DNA from: Lodderomyces elongisporus
Lineage: Eukaryota > Ascomycota > Pichiomycetes > Serinales > Debaryomycetaceae
NCBI RefSeq assembly: GCF_030384665.1
Contig: NC_083673.1
Span: 629,501-693,500, forward strand
Direction: 5' to 3'
DNA length: 64,000 bases
This document shows positions 38,996 through 49,411 of the stretch, one piece after another. The notes beneath the pieces are model-generated. The model was not told the DNA's origin. It ran no database searches and saw only the letters and a list, made by a program, of their open reading frames with translations. The position numbers and the translations under genes are program-made. The number at the start of each line of letters is the position of its first letter. Position 1 is the first letter of the stretch.

Positions 38996-40576
38996 ATGAA
39001 GCCTCGAATATGCCTTTCTGCTAGATATTTGACATATACGCATTTGTTTAGTCGGTACCAGGTTACTTGTTACTCGACTCAAACAGCTACTTCACCTATA
39101 AATATCTCAAAACAATCGATACACCCAACCACTCCTGCTAGGACAAGATTCGCGCCATCACCAACCGGCTTTCTTCATTTAGGCTCTCTACGAACCGCGT
39201 TATACAATTATTTGCTTGCTAAAAATACAAATGGGCAATTTATTTTACGTATTGAAGATACTGACCAAACGCGGCTTGTTGAAGGTGCCGAACAAAACAT
39301 TTACAACACCTTGGAATGGTGCAATTTACAAATTGATGAAAGCCCCGTCCGTGGTGGACAATTTGGACCATACCGCCAGTCAGAGCGAAAGGATATATAT
39401 AAGAAATATGCTCAGTTCTTACTTGACAAAGGCTTGGCTTATAAATGCTATTGCTCAAAGGAAAGATTATTGCAGCTACGCGAATCGGCACAGCGATTGA
39501 AACCGCCTACAAATGTTACATACGATCGAAAATGCTTTACCAAACTAAATGAACCAGATAATGATTCATTTGTCATTCGCTTCAAGTCGCCACATAAATA
39601 CCCCAAATTCAATGACTTACTTCACGGATCCACCGACATTCAACCGCAATATAATCTTCACGATCAAAGATTTGACGACTTTGTCATAATCAAGAATGAT
39701 GGAATGCCAACGTATCATTTTGCCAATGTTGTTGATGATCATCTAATGAAAATCACCCATGTCATTAGAGGAGAAGAATGGTTGGCATCGACTCCAAAAC
39801 ACGTGGCCCTTTACAACGCATTCGGATGGTCTCCGCCTGAATTTGTTCATATTCCACTACTCACATCACTCGAGGATCGGAAACTCTCCAAACGTAAAGG
39901 TGATTTCAATATTTTGCAATTACGCGAGCAAGGTGGTATACTACCAGAGGCACTATTGAATTTTGTTGCACTCTTTGGATGGGCTCCTTATAGAGAATTG
40001 AATGAAAAGACCTCTGAGGTTCTTGACCTTGACCAACTCGTGGAAAAATTCTCTTTGGACCAGTTGACCAAGGGCAATGCAAAAGTCAATGACTCGAAAT
40101 TGCAATTTTTCCAAAAAGAGCATTTCAAAAGAGCTTGTGCTGATCCGGCAAAGTTAAATTCATTGGTTGATTCGTATTTCGATGAATTTAAACTAATTAG
40201 TAAAAATGGGAAAAGCAAAGAATATTTAAAAGAGTTGCTCATCAGCTTAGCGCCCAATATCTCACATGTAAAAGATGTGTGCAATCACACTTATTTGTTT
40301 AAAAACATTGACTACGGTGCTGTAAAGCCACCAAAAGATATTCAGCAAGCGAAAACAATTTTATCGTATGTTATTGAAAATGGGTTTGATAATGCATTAG
40401 CGAATTTACCTACAATCGGATTTCCCAAAAAAGAGGTGTTTATGACATTGAGAGCAGCTCTCAGCGGAGGGAAACCAGGCCTTCCAATTCCTGAACTAGT
40501 GAAATTTATTGGAGAGCTTGAGAGCAAAGATCGAGTCAAAAAATATGCAAACTATTTATCGATCATGAATGAATAA
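38996..40576 (+). CDS. MSE1: Mitochondrial glutamyl-tRNA synthetase
   Basis: This enzyme charges mitochondrial tRNA-Glu (and often mischarges tRNA-Gln for later amidation). The 526-residue product starts MKPRICLSARYLTYTHLF, a basic, hydrophobic presequence consistent with mitochondrial import. The class Ic catalytic core follows, with the HIGH-equivalent FAPSPTGFLHLG (residues 52-63) and the KMSKS-equivalent KLSKRKG (about 298). Other family blocks are RIEDTDQTRLVEGAEQNI, YHFANVVDDHLMKITHVIRG and EEWLASTPKH. The C-terminal helical domain binds the anticodon. The length is typical for bacterial-type GluRS. The ATG at 38996 starts the presequence; the upstream frame to TTG is not needed. Confidence 0.94.
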   Translation: MKPRICLSARYLTYTHLFSRYQVTCYSTQTATSPINISKQSIHPTTPARTRFAPSPTGFLHLGSLRTALYNYLLAKNTNGQFILRIEDTDQTRLVEGAEQNIYNTLEWCNLQIDESPVRGGQFGPYRQSERKDIYKKYAQFLLDKGLAYKCYCSKERLLQLRESAQRLKPPTNVTYDRKCFTKLNEPDNDSFVIRFKSPHKYPKFNDLLHGSTDIQPQYNLHDQRFDDFVIIKNDGMPTYHFANVVDDHLMKITHVIRGEEWLASTPKHVALYNAFGWSPPEFVHIPLLTSLEDRKLSKRKGDFNILQLREQGGILPEALLNFVALFGWAPYRELNEKTSEVLDLDQLVEKFSLDQLTKGNAKVNDSKLQFFQKEHFKRACADPAKLNSLVDSYFDEFKLISKNGKSKEYLKELLISLAPNISHVKDVCNHTYLFKNIDYGAVKPPKDIQQAKTILSYVIENGFDNALANLPTIGFPKKEVFMTLRAALSGGKPGLPIPELVKFIGELESKDRVKKYANYLSIMNE

Positions 40577-40711
40577 AACTAATTGATTAACAAAGTAAGT
40601 ACTCAATTAGTCAATCACGGAATAAAGTCAAGTTGATAAATAAGTATGTAAATATATATATATATATAAATAATATCGTGAATAGAAAAGTAACACATTT
40701 GCCATTGGCAC
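40577..40711. other. MSE1-SMC5 convergent gap
   Basis: A short convergent gap of 135 bp with a TA-run (40652-40667). It probably serves as a shared 3'-end region. Confidence 0.5.
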
Positions 40712-43700
40712 CTAAACTGAGATAAGGTTATTTGCAAAATCCATAAAACTTCCTTCGGAATTATTGTTATCGTTATTCTCTTCAATCAAAGGACCAGTGA
40801 AAATACAGTGCACCATCATATCTGGGTGATAATACAACCCAGTCAAAAGCTTTGGCGTCACCAAAAAGTACTGCGATTTGCTGTTCTTACAAGCAGTATG
40901 AACAAGGTATCGGTGAGCCATTTGCTCGTTCTTGGGATCCATACCTTGATTGATCTCATCAACAATTCTAAATGGTGCATCCGATAAACCTTGCAAAGCC
41001 ATAATGAAGAAAATAGTGGACACTGCTCGTTCTCCACCCGATTGCGACTGATGATCAAGAACTTTCAATTCCGACTCTTCTCTAAACTTCACCATTATTT
41101 GCAATTTCCAATCCTTAAACCGTTCAGATTTTGCTAATTCAACACGTCCATCGCTTGCTACTTTACTAAATCGTTTGCTAAATGCCATCGAGATTTGATA
41201 CACAAACTTATCCAATTCGCTTTCCCAACTGCTGGAGATCGTCTTTATCCTTTCATCCAAATTGGACTTGTCGCTTTCAAATTTCGGTAAATCAATTTCC
41301 GCCCTATCAATTTCAGCAAGTTTAGCACGTAAAAGAGTTTCTGAACCCCGGTCTGCTGTTGACATGATCGATAACTCATCTTCCAAATGTTCAATCTTTC
41401 TTCTGATGGTCTCCTCGGTAAATGTATTATTCTCAAAATATGGCTCAGCCAATTCCGCGATAACCTTGCGCACTTCTTCAGAAGTTCTCTCATTCATAGC
41501 TTGTATTTCCTTGTATTCAGGAGATTCTTTAATTTTTTCATACTCGGCTTTGAATTTTCGGTAATCAAGGTGAAGCTTTTCTTGAATTGCCTCGAGTTCT
41601 TTAATCAAAGCAACAGCACTTTGTTCTCTATTCTTCAAGTAAAGTTTTTCAAATTGAGAGACTTTATCTTGAATTAGTAGATCTGAAAGCTTATAATACC
41701 ATTTACTCAGCTCAGCAGTAATTGCAGAAAATTGTTTGTACTTGATAGCAATTTTTTGCTCATAGGACCTGATCTTTTTTGTATAATCCTTGTTGGCATC
41801 CCTCTCCAACCTCTGTACTTTCTCAGTAGCTAATTTGACTTTTCCTTCTAAGCGGAGAACACTATTGATTGCCTCTTGTAGGTTGTGCAGATGATTCTTG
41901 ATCTCCGACATTTGAGATTTGATGTCTCTAATCTCACTATCCAAAACTTGCATCTGCGTCTTCATTTCGGTGTAACCGTTTTTTTTCGATGAAATATCCA
42001 GTTCAAGTTGTTCGATTTGTGAGTTGATTACTTGCTTATCCCTTTCAGATAATCCCGAAACCGCAAAATACTTGGAGTTCAGAATCTTTTCTGTGGAATA
42101 CGAAACCTGACGTGAGCCATACCTTGATTTTATAATGGTGAATAAAGTATCGCCAACTATGAATTTCTTGAAAGGGAAATTGCTTGAAGAGTCTGTTAAC
42201 CTTTTCAATTGTGATTCACTAAGCTCCCGCCTAGTTACTGGTATCATGTGTAATTTCGAAACTTTGCAAAGCATACTCAATACAGCGGAAGGCCCCTTGA
42301 TGTAATCTATTAAATACCCATCAAATCCAAGTGATGAAAGTTTATCACCGGTGAGTTCTGATGTCGGTATTCGGACTTCTGTAAGTTGACGAAGTGGAGT
42401 GTTGCTTTTCCTCTTTTGCGAGTAATGTGTCAATGCTGCATAGCCCTCATTCGATGTTACAGTGAATGCAAACAATGTATTGTTGTCGATAATCTTTTCC
42501 AATGCTGGAGCCAATGCCTTGTCAGTCACATTACAGGAAATTACAGGGGCCTCGTAGTATTTTCCTTGAAGCTCTGCTACTTTCCTAAGATCCAGATGTG
42601 CTCTAAAGGACTCGTCACGAAGCCTATAAGAATGATTTGATGCCAGCATTAGTAACTCCAACTTGTCACTACCATCTAATTTCTTACGCATGCGATCAAG
42701 CTTCATATTCAAGTCACTCAACTCTCCACCTAAATCCCTAACCTGTAAATTCAATTCTTCGACTTTTTCTTGACGATCGCGCAAGACTGCTTTGCGTTCC
42801 GCAAATTGTGCATTTAACAAAGTGATTTCATTCTGATCAATTCTTTCTGAATTATCTAGTTTCCCTTGTAACTCTGCGAGTTCTACTTTGGCCAACTCCA
42901 AATCGCGTCTTTTTTGCTCAGTTCTCGTCTTGTACGACTCCAAGCTCAGTTTCAAACCAGTAATTTCGTCTTTGGCATTCCGCATTTCTTCTTTACTGGC
43001 ATCGATTTTGCTCTTGATTTCCCCAAGTTTTTGTGTATGTTCCACAGTTTTTGTCTGTTGCAACTCCATTTGCTCCTTAATCTCTTCCAAATTTTGCTTT
43101 AGTGGGACAAAATTTTTGTCAAAAGATGTCAACCTCTTTTTAGATTCATTTCTCCGTTGTCTTAAATCTGCTTGCTTCGTTTTGATATCATGCCATTTGG
43201 CATATGGAAGTAGCATGCGGTGGTTTTCAACTTCGCGCGATTTTGCATCGTAAGCTTCCAATTTTCGAGCCTCTTCCTCCAATTTCTCCCTCTCGCCATG
43301 CAAAACTTCAAGTCTGGACTTCAATTGATCTATTTTTATTTCATACTCTTGACTCTTGTTGTCTTTTTCAATCAAATCCTCGTGCAAAGACAATAAATGG
43401 CCATCCTTTAACGTTCGCTCAGTTTCCAATAACAATTTTTCAGGTGATAATCCTGCAAATTCTGCAACTCTCTCTTGTGGTAAAAAGTGGCAAAGGTTAT
43501 CCAATTGAATGTTGAATTTTTTCCTCAAATTTTTTATTGCTGATTCCGTGCATTTTTTATCATCCAAGTACCATACGGATTCTTTAGCCGAAAAGTCTCT
43601 TTTGATTCGAATTGGTGGAAGACCGGAAAAATTCTCCATAGTGATTTCAATCTTTGCACGTTCCTGTCCTGTCTTGATTATTGATTTCAAGTTTTTCCGT

Positions 43701-43933
43701 TTGATAAGGTCGATTTTCCCAGCAAGTCCAATGCAAATAGCAGCAACCAATGTGGATTTACCGCTTCCATTTGGACCAATAATCATATTGAGCGTGGGCG
43801 AGAGGACAAACTCCGTATATGAATAAGTGGTGAAATTCCATACTTTGATGCTCCTTAAAAACCCTGGCTGAAATGGCACTGGCTGTCTAGTACGCCTTCG
43901 TTTTGCTGATCCATTCTGTATAATCTGATCCAT
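40712..43933 (-). CDS. SMC5: Structural maintenance of chromosomes protein 5
   Basis: Smc5 pairs with Smc6 in the complex that handles recombination intermediates and replication stress. The 1073-residue product has an N-terminal Walker A GPNGSGKST (residues 53-61) and the Smc5-specific stretch LCHFLPQERVAEFAGLSPEKLL. Two coiled-coil arms surround a hinge (about residues 430-620). The C-terminal head has the ABC signature SQSGGERAVSTIFFIMALQG and Walker B FRIVDEINQGMDPKNE. The FLPQERV motif and the length of about 1070 residues separate it from Smc6 and from Smc1-4. The start is an ATG. Confidence 0.95.
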   Translation of the reverse strand: MDQIIQNGSAKRRRTRQPVPFQPGFLRSIKVWNFTTYSYTEFVLSPTLNMIIGPNGSGKSTLVAAICIGLAGKIDLIKRKNLKSIIKTGQERAKIEITMENFSGLPPIRIKRDFSAKESVWYLDDKKCTESAIKNLRKKFNIQLDNLCHFLPQERVAEFAGLSPEKLLLETERTLKDGHLLSLHEDLIEKDNKSQEYEIKIDQLKSRLEVLHGEREKLEEEARKLEAYDAKSREVENHRMLLPYAKWHDIKTKQADLRQRRNESKKRLTSFDKNFVPLKQNLEEIKEQMELQQTKTVEHTQKLGEIKSKIDASKEEMRNAKDEITGLKLSLESYKTRTEQKRRDLELAKVELAELQGKLDNSERIDQNEITLLNAQFAERKAVLRDRQEKVEELNLQVRDLGGELSDLNMKLDRMRKKLDGSDKLELLMLASNHSYRLRDESFRAHLDLRKVAELQGKYYEAPVISCNVTDKALAPALEKIIDNNTLFAFTVTSNEGYAALTHYSQKRKSNTPLRQLTEVRIPTSELTGDKLSSLGFDGYLIDYIKGPSAVLSMLCKVSKLHMIPVTRRELSESQLKRLTDSSSNFPFKKFIVGDTLFTIIKSRYGSRQVSYSTEKILNSKYFAVSGLSERDKQVINSQIEQLELDISSKKNGYTEMKTQMQVLDSEIRDIKSQMSEIKNHLHNLQEAINSVLRLEGKVKLATEKVQRLERDANKDYTKKIRSYEQKIAIKYKQFSAITAELSKWYYKLSDLLIQDKVSQFEKLYLKNREQSAVALIKELEAIQEKLHLDYRKFKAEYEKIKESPEYKEIQAMNERTSEEVRKVIAELAEPYFENNTFTEETIRRKIEHLEDELSIMSTADRGSETLLRAKLAEIDRAEIDLPKFESDKSNLDERIKTISSSWESELDKFVYQISMAFSKRFSKVASDGRVELAKSERFKDWKLQIMVKFREESELKVLDHQSQSGGERAVSTIFFIMALQGLSDAPFRIVDEINQGMDPKNEQMAHRYLVHTACKNSKSQYFLVTPKLLTGLYYHPDMMVHCIFTGPLIEENNDNNNSEGSFMDFANNLISV

Positions 43934-44931
43934 TGTATAAGGGTTAATGAGTGGGTGGTGTATTCCAGTAACAAAAATGTGACAGTAACTCTATCTCTTG
44001 AGTTAAAACCTGTAAAAACAGGTCCTTCAAAATGAAACAAAAAGGAAAGGGGGGAAAAGAAATCACTAATGCTAGCTATAAGTAAGGAAAACGAAAAGAA
44101 AAAAAGAAAAACAGCCAGACAAATCTATAAAAAAAAAAAAAGAAAACTAGAAAGAAATAAAAAAGATGTATTGTTCTAAGGTTCAACGGGCAAAGTAGTT
44201 GGTATTCTTATGTATGTTTTGTATAAAGATCAAATCTTTTGGTGGCTAAAATTAAAACGCGAGAAGAACAGTAAACAAAATCAAATATGATGAAATTTAA
44301 TGATAGTATAAAAATTAAATAAATAAATAACCAAAAAAATAAACAAATATATAAATAAGCAAATAAACAAATAAATAAACGAACCAAAAAATCAAAAAAT
44401 CAAAAAATCAAAACAAAATCTAATAAAAGAGAGATAGAATACGAGATGAAGGAATCTGAGAGTAGATAAGTGTGTCTTGATCTGGATGACGCGTTTACGT
44501 CTCTAAAATTGGTGAATTAAAATCAAAAGAATGGAAAACGAGTAATGAGTAATGAGTTATGAGTTATGAATAATGAGTAATGAGTAATGAGTTATGAGTT
44601 ATGAATAATGAGTAATGAGTAATGAGTTATGAGTTATGAATAATGAGTAATGAGTAATCACAGAACGATGTTGAAGGTTTAAAATCAATTCTGCGCTTTT
44701 AACATTCTCATAATAATCAAAAAGTGAAATAAATGTTTTGCTTAGTCTATTTAATTATACTACATGGATGCACTGCTTTTGATTTTGAGCCTAATTCTAT
44801 CTGCTCTATCAAAGTACAAGAGATACATTGCCAACGCCCCCCCCCCCCCACGCCCGGCCCACCATCAAATATTCTCCTCATTCTTTTTCCGTCATCCTTT
44901 TCTTATTTTAATTTTTTTTCCGCCATACAAA
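43934..44931 (-). promoter_or_regulatory. SMC5 promoter and SSU72 3' region
   Basis: A 998-bp gap of tandem minus-strand genes. It contains A-rich blocks, AAATAAATAA repeats (44320-44412), the 7-bp minisatellite at 44540-44658, and a 13-C run (44837-44849). No ORF or RNA gene was recognised. ORF 44733-44993 is not credible. Confidence 0.45.
44540..44658. repeat. 7-bp minisatellite with 35-bp higher-order period
   Basis: Units GAGTAAT, GAGTAAT, GAGTTAT, GAGTTAT, GAATAAT form a 35-bp block that repeats three times (44540, 44575, 44610), followed by two more units. The third copy is intact, so expansion occurred in 35-bp blocks. Confidence 0.92.
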
Positions 44932-45597
44932 CTAGTAGAATGATACACCGTATAGTGTTTGTAAATGTGCATGGTCTTTTTGCCATTCAGTGAGTATGCT
45001 CATCATATTATCTTCTAACAATAATACCAGCTCATCCTCAATATCATCAGCCTTCTCTGCAAGCTGTTTCCTTCGATAATCATGAATCATATTCACCAAT
45101 TTTAAAATACCTCTTCCGCCTATTATTGCATTTTCATTGTCGTCTCGGATTTCGACATTAATAACGTGAACAACCCTCTTCAATTCCATTTTCTGATCTC
45201 TATTGGACATTCGGAACATCAAATCCTCCATAACACTATCAAAGCACCGTTCTTCGCATGTGATTACCAAGTCAAATTTCCCAGCATAGTAGTTCGAGTG
45301 CCATTTCTCTGGTGCCTTCTTAACATCTTTATTTCGCCTCAACATTGACAAGACACCATTATGCTCATATGTGTTACCGGCATTCTGACTCACCAAGTCT
45401 TGCAAAATCTTCTCGTAGGGAGTTCCAAATTCATAAACATTGGGTTTGTCAATCGACGGCCCAGGTAATCTCACCGCTGAACCCGTACCAAAGGAATGGA
45501 CGTCGTATCCTGCATCCATTAGCTGTTTATGTGACTCCATTGATCTATTATTGTTAGAAGCACAAACCGTGCATATTTTCAAACTATCCTCAATCAT
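44932..45597 (-). CDS. SSU72: RNA polymerase II CTD phosphatase Ssu72
   Basis: Ssu72 is a cysteine phosphatase that removes Ser5/Ser7 phosphates from the Pol II C-terminal domain; it belongs to the cleavage and polyadenylation factor. The 221-residue product begins with the CX5R P-loop CASNNNRS (Cys12 to Arg18). It has the family blocks GYDVHSFGTGSAVRLPGPS, FDLVITCEERCFDSVMEDL (with the general acid region), RVVHVINVEIRDDNENAIIG, and a C-terminal helix ending LYGVSFY. Length and motifs fit well. The start is an ATG. It is divergent from the orphan secreted gene, 741 bp away. Confidence 0.96.
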   Translation of the reverse strand: MIEDSLKICTVCASNNNRSMESHKQLMDAGYDVHSFGTGSAVRLPGPSIDKPNVYEFGTPYEKILQDLVSQNAGNTYEHNGVLSMLRRNKDVKKAPEKWHSNYYAGKFDLVITCEERCFDSVMEDLMFRMSNRDQKMELKRVVHVINVEIRDDNENAIIGGRGILKLVNMIHDYRRKQLAEKADDIEDELVLLLEDNMMSILTEWQKDHAHLQTLYGVSFY

Positions 45598-46338
45598 TTT
45601 TAAAGCTAAAAATGGTACTTGGTATTGTTAATAATGAGTAATAACCAAAATTAATAAGGATTTGGAACTGATGGATCCTTAGTTGCAAACTATAGAACGA
45701 GTATGGTCCAAACACTTTATAAAAAGAAAAAAATAAAAGTAAAGACCAGTGTCTCAAATCAGCTCTTTTGATAAACTTAAGAATCTTTTTGCGACAATTA
45801 TGACGACAAAAAGAAATTCTTAGTATTACAAATTTTATCAGACATAAATCAAAAGAATACAAAAAAATTAAAAAATAAAAAATAAAAAAAGAATAAAAAA
45901 ATATAAAAATAAAGAAGAATAAAAAAAATAAAAAAACACAAAACAATAATTACGTTTATATATGTCAAAGGTTCTTTTATATGATTGCTCCAGACCTTGT
46001 AGATCCTCGTGTGATTGAGCAACAAGTGGGGAATATACAGCAAACTAGGAAATGAATAGCAGTATAAATAGTGATGAATTTTTCCTATTTCCTTGAAATG
46101 ATTTGCTATTGTTGACTTCATGAATTGACCCTTTATCCTAACAATTCCAATTCACAACCAAACTGTTTTCTTCTTAAATACAGTTTTTGGAGTTTACATT
46201 GTATCCATCAATAAACCTATCGAAAAGGAATACAGATCAAAGGTAGACTTGAGAAATTTACGGAACTTGGAGAAGAAAAAGAAAGAGAAAAAGAAAAAGA
46301 TAAACGAAAAAGAAAAAGAAAAAGAATAGAAGACGACA
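45598..46338. promoter_or_regulatory. Divergent SSU72 and secreted-protein promoter
   Basis: The 741-bp gap has an A/T-rich block (45855-45945) and a less AT-rich middle (45955-46110). The leader of the right-hand gene is an AGAAAAAG-type repeat (46273-46326). No RNA gene was recognised. Confidence 0.4.
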
Positions 46339-47238
46339 ATGCATACATTTACCCGTATCGGTGTGATTTTTTCTTTCTTCATACTTTTAGTCAAAACAAA
46401 CGAAATAGTTGATAATGTTTTATATGCACATTCGGGATTAAAGTCGAATATTGTTCTTCGAGAATTGCACGACGGTATTGACCCATACCAGATGAAACTT
46501 AATGAGCTTGAGCACCCGGAAAATATCAACCTTGTGGTTAATCTTGATGCGATTGATTACCTTCTGAATGATGGGGCCAAAAAACAGAGTGAAAATGAAA
46601 GTGGCAATAACAAACCCGATGACAAGGACTTGATACAATTGGCTCAAAACTACATTCCAGCACATAAGCTAAACGCTGTAACTACATCATTTGTTAAGAA
46701 CAAAGTTTCAGAACTAACAAATTGGGCCTCAAAGTACTTTGCAAAGACTTTTAAATATATCTACCAAAACTTTATATTCAAGATCATCAAGTATTCGTAC
46801 TTTTGGGCTTACCAATTAACTAAATATACAGTCAAACTAACCGGATGGTATTATGGAACGTCAAACTTGCCCATAAAATGCTTTATTGGATTAGATTGGA
46901 TCGACGTTGATACTCAGGGCCGATACCTAGTTGGATGGGAAACATTTACCTTGAATGACAACTGTGCAGAAACCGTTGACCAAAGGGCATTAGAGATTAT
47001 ATTGGCTCAGGCAAAAATCAAAGCTGCCGAGAATGATGAAGTTAACCTTTGCCACTTTTACAAGAACGAAGCTGGCATTGACTCAGGTGCATGGTTTGCA
47101 AACATCAGAGTTTTGTCGGTTAAAGAACACTTGGAACTAGGCGAAAACATTTGGGACATTTCTTGCGAAGAAGGAAAACAAAGCAAGAGAGAAACGTTGT
47201 GGGAGGTGCTCCAAAAGGGTGTAGCAGTATTATTGTAA
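46339..47238 (+). CDS. Predicted secreted protein, unknown family
   Basis: The 299-residue product has a clear N-terminal signal peptide (MHTFTRIGVIFSFFILLVKT). No other strongly hydrophobic helix is evident except an aromatic stretch (FKYIYQNFIFKIIKYSYFWA, about residues 138-157), which could be amphipathic or membrane-associated. The C-terminal third has four cysteines (KCF, DNCAE, NLCHF, ISCEE), enough for two disulphides, and many Trp and Tyr. I recognise no family or enzyme motif, and there is no GPI-like hydrophobic tail, so it is secreted or luminal. It is flanked by SSU72 and ATG4. The start is the first ATG after an AG-rich leader. Confidence 0.8.
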   Translation: MHTFTRIGVIFSFFILLVKTNEIVDNVLYAHSGLKSNIVLRELHDGIDPYQMKLNELEHPENINLVVNLDAIDYLLNDGAKKQSENESGNNKPDDKDLIQLAQNYIPAHKLNAVTTSFVKNKVSELTNWASKYFAKTFKYIYQNFIFKIIKYSYFWAYQLTKYTVKLTGWYYGTSNLPIKCFIGLDWIDVDTQGRYLVGWETFTLNDNCAETVDQRALEIILAQAKIKAAENDEVNLCHFYKNEAGIDSGAWFANIRVLSVKEHLELGENIWDISCEEGKQSKRETLWEVLQKGVAVLL

Positions 47239-47833
47239 ACCATTAAATGAATATAAAGTGTAAAGCAAAGAGGAAGATATATAGCATAACTACAAACAAT
47301 ATGATAACAACATTCACAATAACATTGAAAATAAAAGGGAGTGAGAAAAAGGAAGGGAAGGAAAGGAAAGGAAAGGAAAGGATGTATGACAGCGACCTAA
47401 TTATGCCGCATATATCTAATTATTCGGGATATTGAGTGAAGCCAACGAGTTAAGTTGGTATAGAAGAATATAAATGGGAAGCATGGAAGTCGCACTTTAA
47501 ACTTCTACTCGAATTATATAAAATTATCTGCTAATTACTTATTTTACGGTCACAACAAGTCTAACGCAATTCAGGTAAATATCGGTAGAGAATGGTCACT
47601 TTACCCATCCTCTTCACTTGAGCTATGTAGAAGGCAATTTAATTCTCTCACTTAAAGATGACTATTTGAAGAAATGGAAAATGAAAATGAATATTGCAAA
47701 AACAAAACCTAATAAGACAATACCCAGACAAAGAAATGAAAAAAAAAATGAAAAAAAAACTGTTAAAAAATGGTAAAAAAAAAAGATACAAATTATGTAA
47801 TTACAAGCCCGTATTCATTTCTTAGTTTAGATT
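47239..47833. other. Convergent gap before ATG4
   Basis: A 595-bp gap with a GGAAA-repeat tract (47355-47382), a moderately complex stretch (47440-47660) and A-runs next to the ATG4 stop. No gene was recognised. Confidence 0.4.
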
Positions 47834-49411
47834 CTAACTCGGTTCATGATTTTGGCCCTGCGTTGAAGCTGAACCAAGATCTACAAAGTCCTCTTCATTC
47901 TTTACTATATTCAAATTAACAAATTCTTCTTCGCCCTGCACTTCTTCCCATGATTGATTAATCGACGACTCTCGAGGAGCGGTTGTTACCAACGGATGGA
48001 AATGTAATATCTTGTTATCGGACTCAAAACATGACATTTTGAACTCTTGATACTCATCAATGGTCTCAATTAAAATTCCAATCATCATTGAGGGATCGAG
48101 TTGGTCAATCTTCAATTTGCTGTACTCCGAGGTATGATAGCTCTCGAGATTCACTGGAGTCTGCACTATTTGTGGCAAATGCGGATCAAAGTATATTAAG
48201 TCGTCTTCACCTTCATATCCAATAAAGTAAAAGCTTGATGATGGTTTTCCTCCCGCTATGCCAACAGAAAACTTAGAAGCTAGGATTTGCAAGATGCTTG
48301 AATAGTAATATTTGTTCACTTGCTCAATCCCAAGACGTATTGGGAACAAAAACAAAATCGGTCTTTGTTCAAGTTCAAAAATTGCATTTATTTCATCATC
48401 GTATAAATCACAATTTTCACTAACGTAGACGTATGGTATTGAGTTCCGTTTTGAAATTGCATCGGAATCTGAATCTGAATCTGAATCTGAATCTGCTGAT
48501 TTTGAGTGCAATTTTAAATTTGGTGTCGGAACTTTATGTCCACTGTCTCGTCCACTGTCTCGTTCACTCTGTCTTTCTTGCTGTATAAAGTTATAATCAT
48601 TGACAAGTTTCTTTATAGATAGTGATGCTGCACTCGGACCAAACCACTGTCCTGGCTTGATATTTAGGGACAGACTGTTTGCAGCTTTAATAAAATTGTG
48701 AAGAGAAAATGGCGCACTCAACGTATCTTGAAACAATTCAATCACGTCGGCCTCAGTTTTGGTATCAGCAAAGTTTTGTGGTTGACCGCCAGTGGTATGA
48801 AAAAGTCGCAGAAGTGCATTCGCTAATAAATTTTGAGATGTACGAATCATACAACCCCATCCCGCGTCACTTGTAAAATGGTCCTTATCCAAGAGGCTGC
48901 GAAGGTTGCTCAAATTAACTAATGTCAGTCGATTGAACACTATTGACGGGAAAAATGTAATAGGTTGGGGCCCATCATCTGATTTTGGTATAGGTTCAAA
49001 GCCGCATCTATATGAGAGCCATAACAACTCCTGTACACGTGCACTAGCATCGGTGGTGCTAGTATATGCTCGACCTAGAATTTTGTATGTAGTGGGTTCA
49101 AAGCTTGTGTTTTCGTGATTTGATGATGGATCAACAGAAATAGTATGATTATTTCTTTTCTCTTGCTCTTCTACTTCTGCACCGCTGCCAGTAATTTCCT
49201 TCACAAATGCTGTAAACTTGCCAATGTTTCTTCCAAATGCGGACTCGTCTGTAGTTTGCTGCTCTCCCAAGTTATTTCCAAGATTTGCATCAGAATCTGC
49301 CTCGGCGTTTACTTGCGCATTTGCCTCAGGTTTTGCCTCAATATTCAACTCAGCATTTGCTACAGTTGGTGCTTGCACAAAAACTTCGGAATCATCCGAC
49401 ATTAAACTCAT
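47834..49411 (-). CDS. ATG4: Autophagy cysteine protease Atg4
   Basis: Atg4 cleaves the C-terminus of the ubiquitin-like Atg8 and later strips Atg8 from membranes. The 525-residue product has the family catalytic block [20 protein letters not shown] (Cys at about 187). The Asp-Pro-His pair lies in [10 protein letters not shown] (about 408-410), and SFYFIGYEG and [12 protein letters not shown] strands are present. It has long disordered additions: an N-terminal acidic/Asn-rich region and a mid-protein Ser-Asp repeat ([11 protein letters not shown]; nt 48460-48500, in which GAATCT units repeat on the plus strand). The ATG at 49411 is preferred; another ATG is three codons later at 49402, and upstream only a TTG remains. 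Confidence 0.94.
   Translation of the reverse strand: MSLMSDDSEVFVQAPTVANAELNIEAKPEANAQVNAEADSDANLGNNLGEQQTTDESAFGRNIGKFTAFVKEITGSGAEVEEQEKRNNHTISVDPSSNHENTSFEPTTYKILGRAYTSTTDASARVQELLWLSYRCGFEPIPKSDDGPQPITFFPSIVFNRLTLVNLSNLRSLLDKDHFTSDAGWGCMIRTSQNLLANALLRLFHTTGGQPQNFADTKTEADVIELFQDTLSAPFSLHNFIKAANSLSLNIKPGQWFGPSAASLSIKKLVNDYNFIQQERQSERDSGRDSGHKVPTPNLKLHSKSADSDSDSDSDSDAISKRNSIPYVYVSENCDLYDDEINAIFELEQRPILFLFPIRLGIEQVNKYYYSSILQILASKFSVGIAGGKPSSSFYFIGYEGEDDLIYFDPHLPQIVQTPVNLESYHTSEYSKLKIDQLDPSMMIGILIETIDEYQEFKMSCFESDNKILHFHPLVTTAPRESSINQSWEEVQGEEEFVNLNIVKNEEDFVDLGSASTQGQNHEPS

Noticed and set aside
44540..44658. CRISPR-like array
   Set aside because: It is a pure tandem repeat without spacers, and the organism is a eukaryote.
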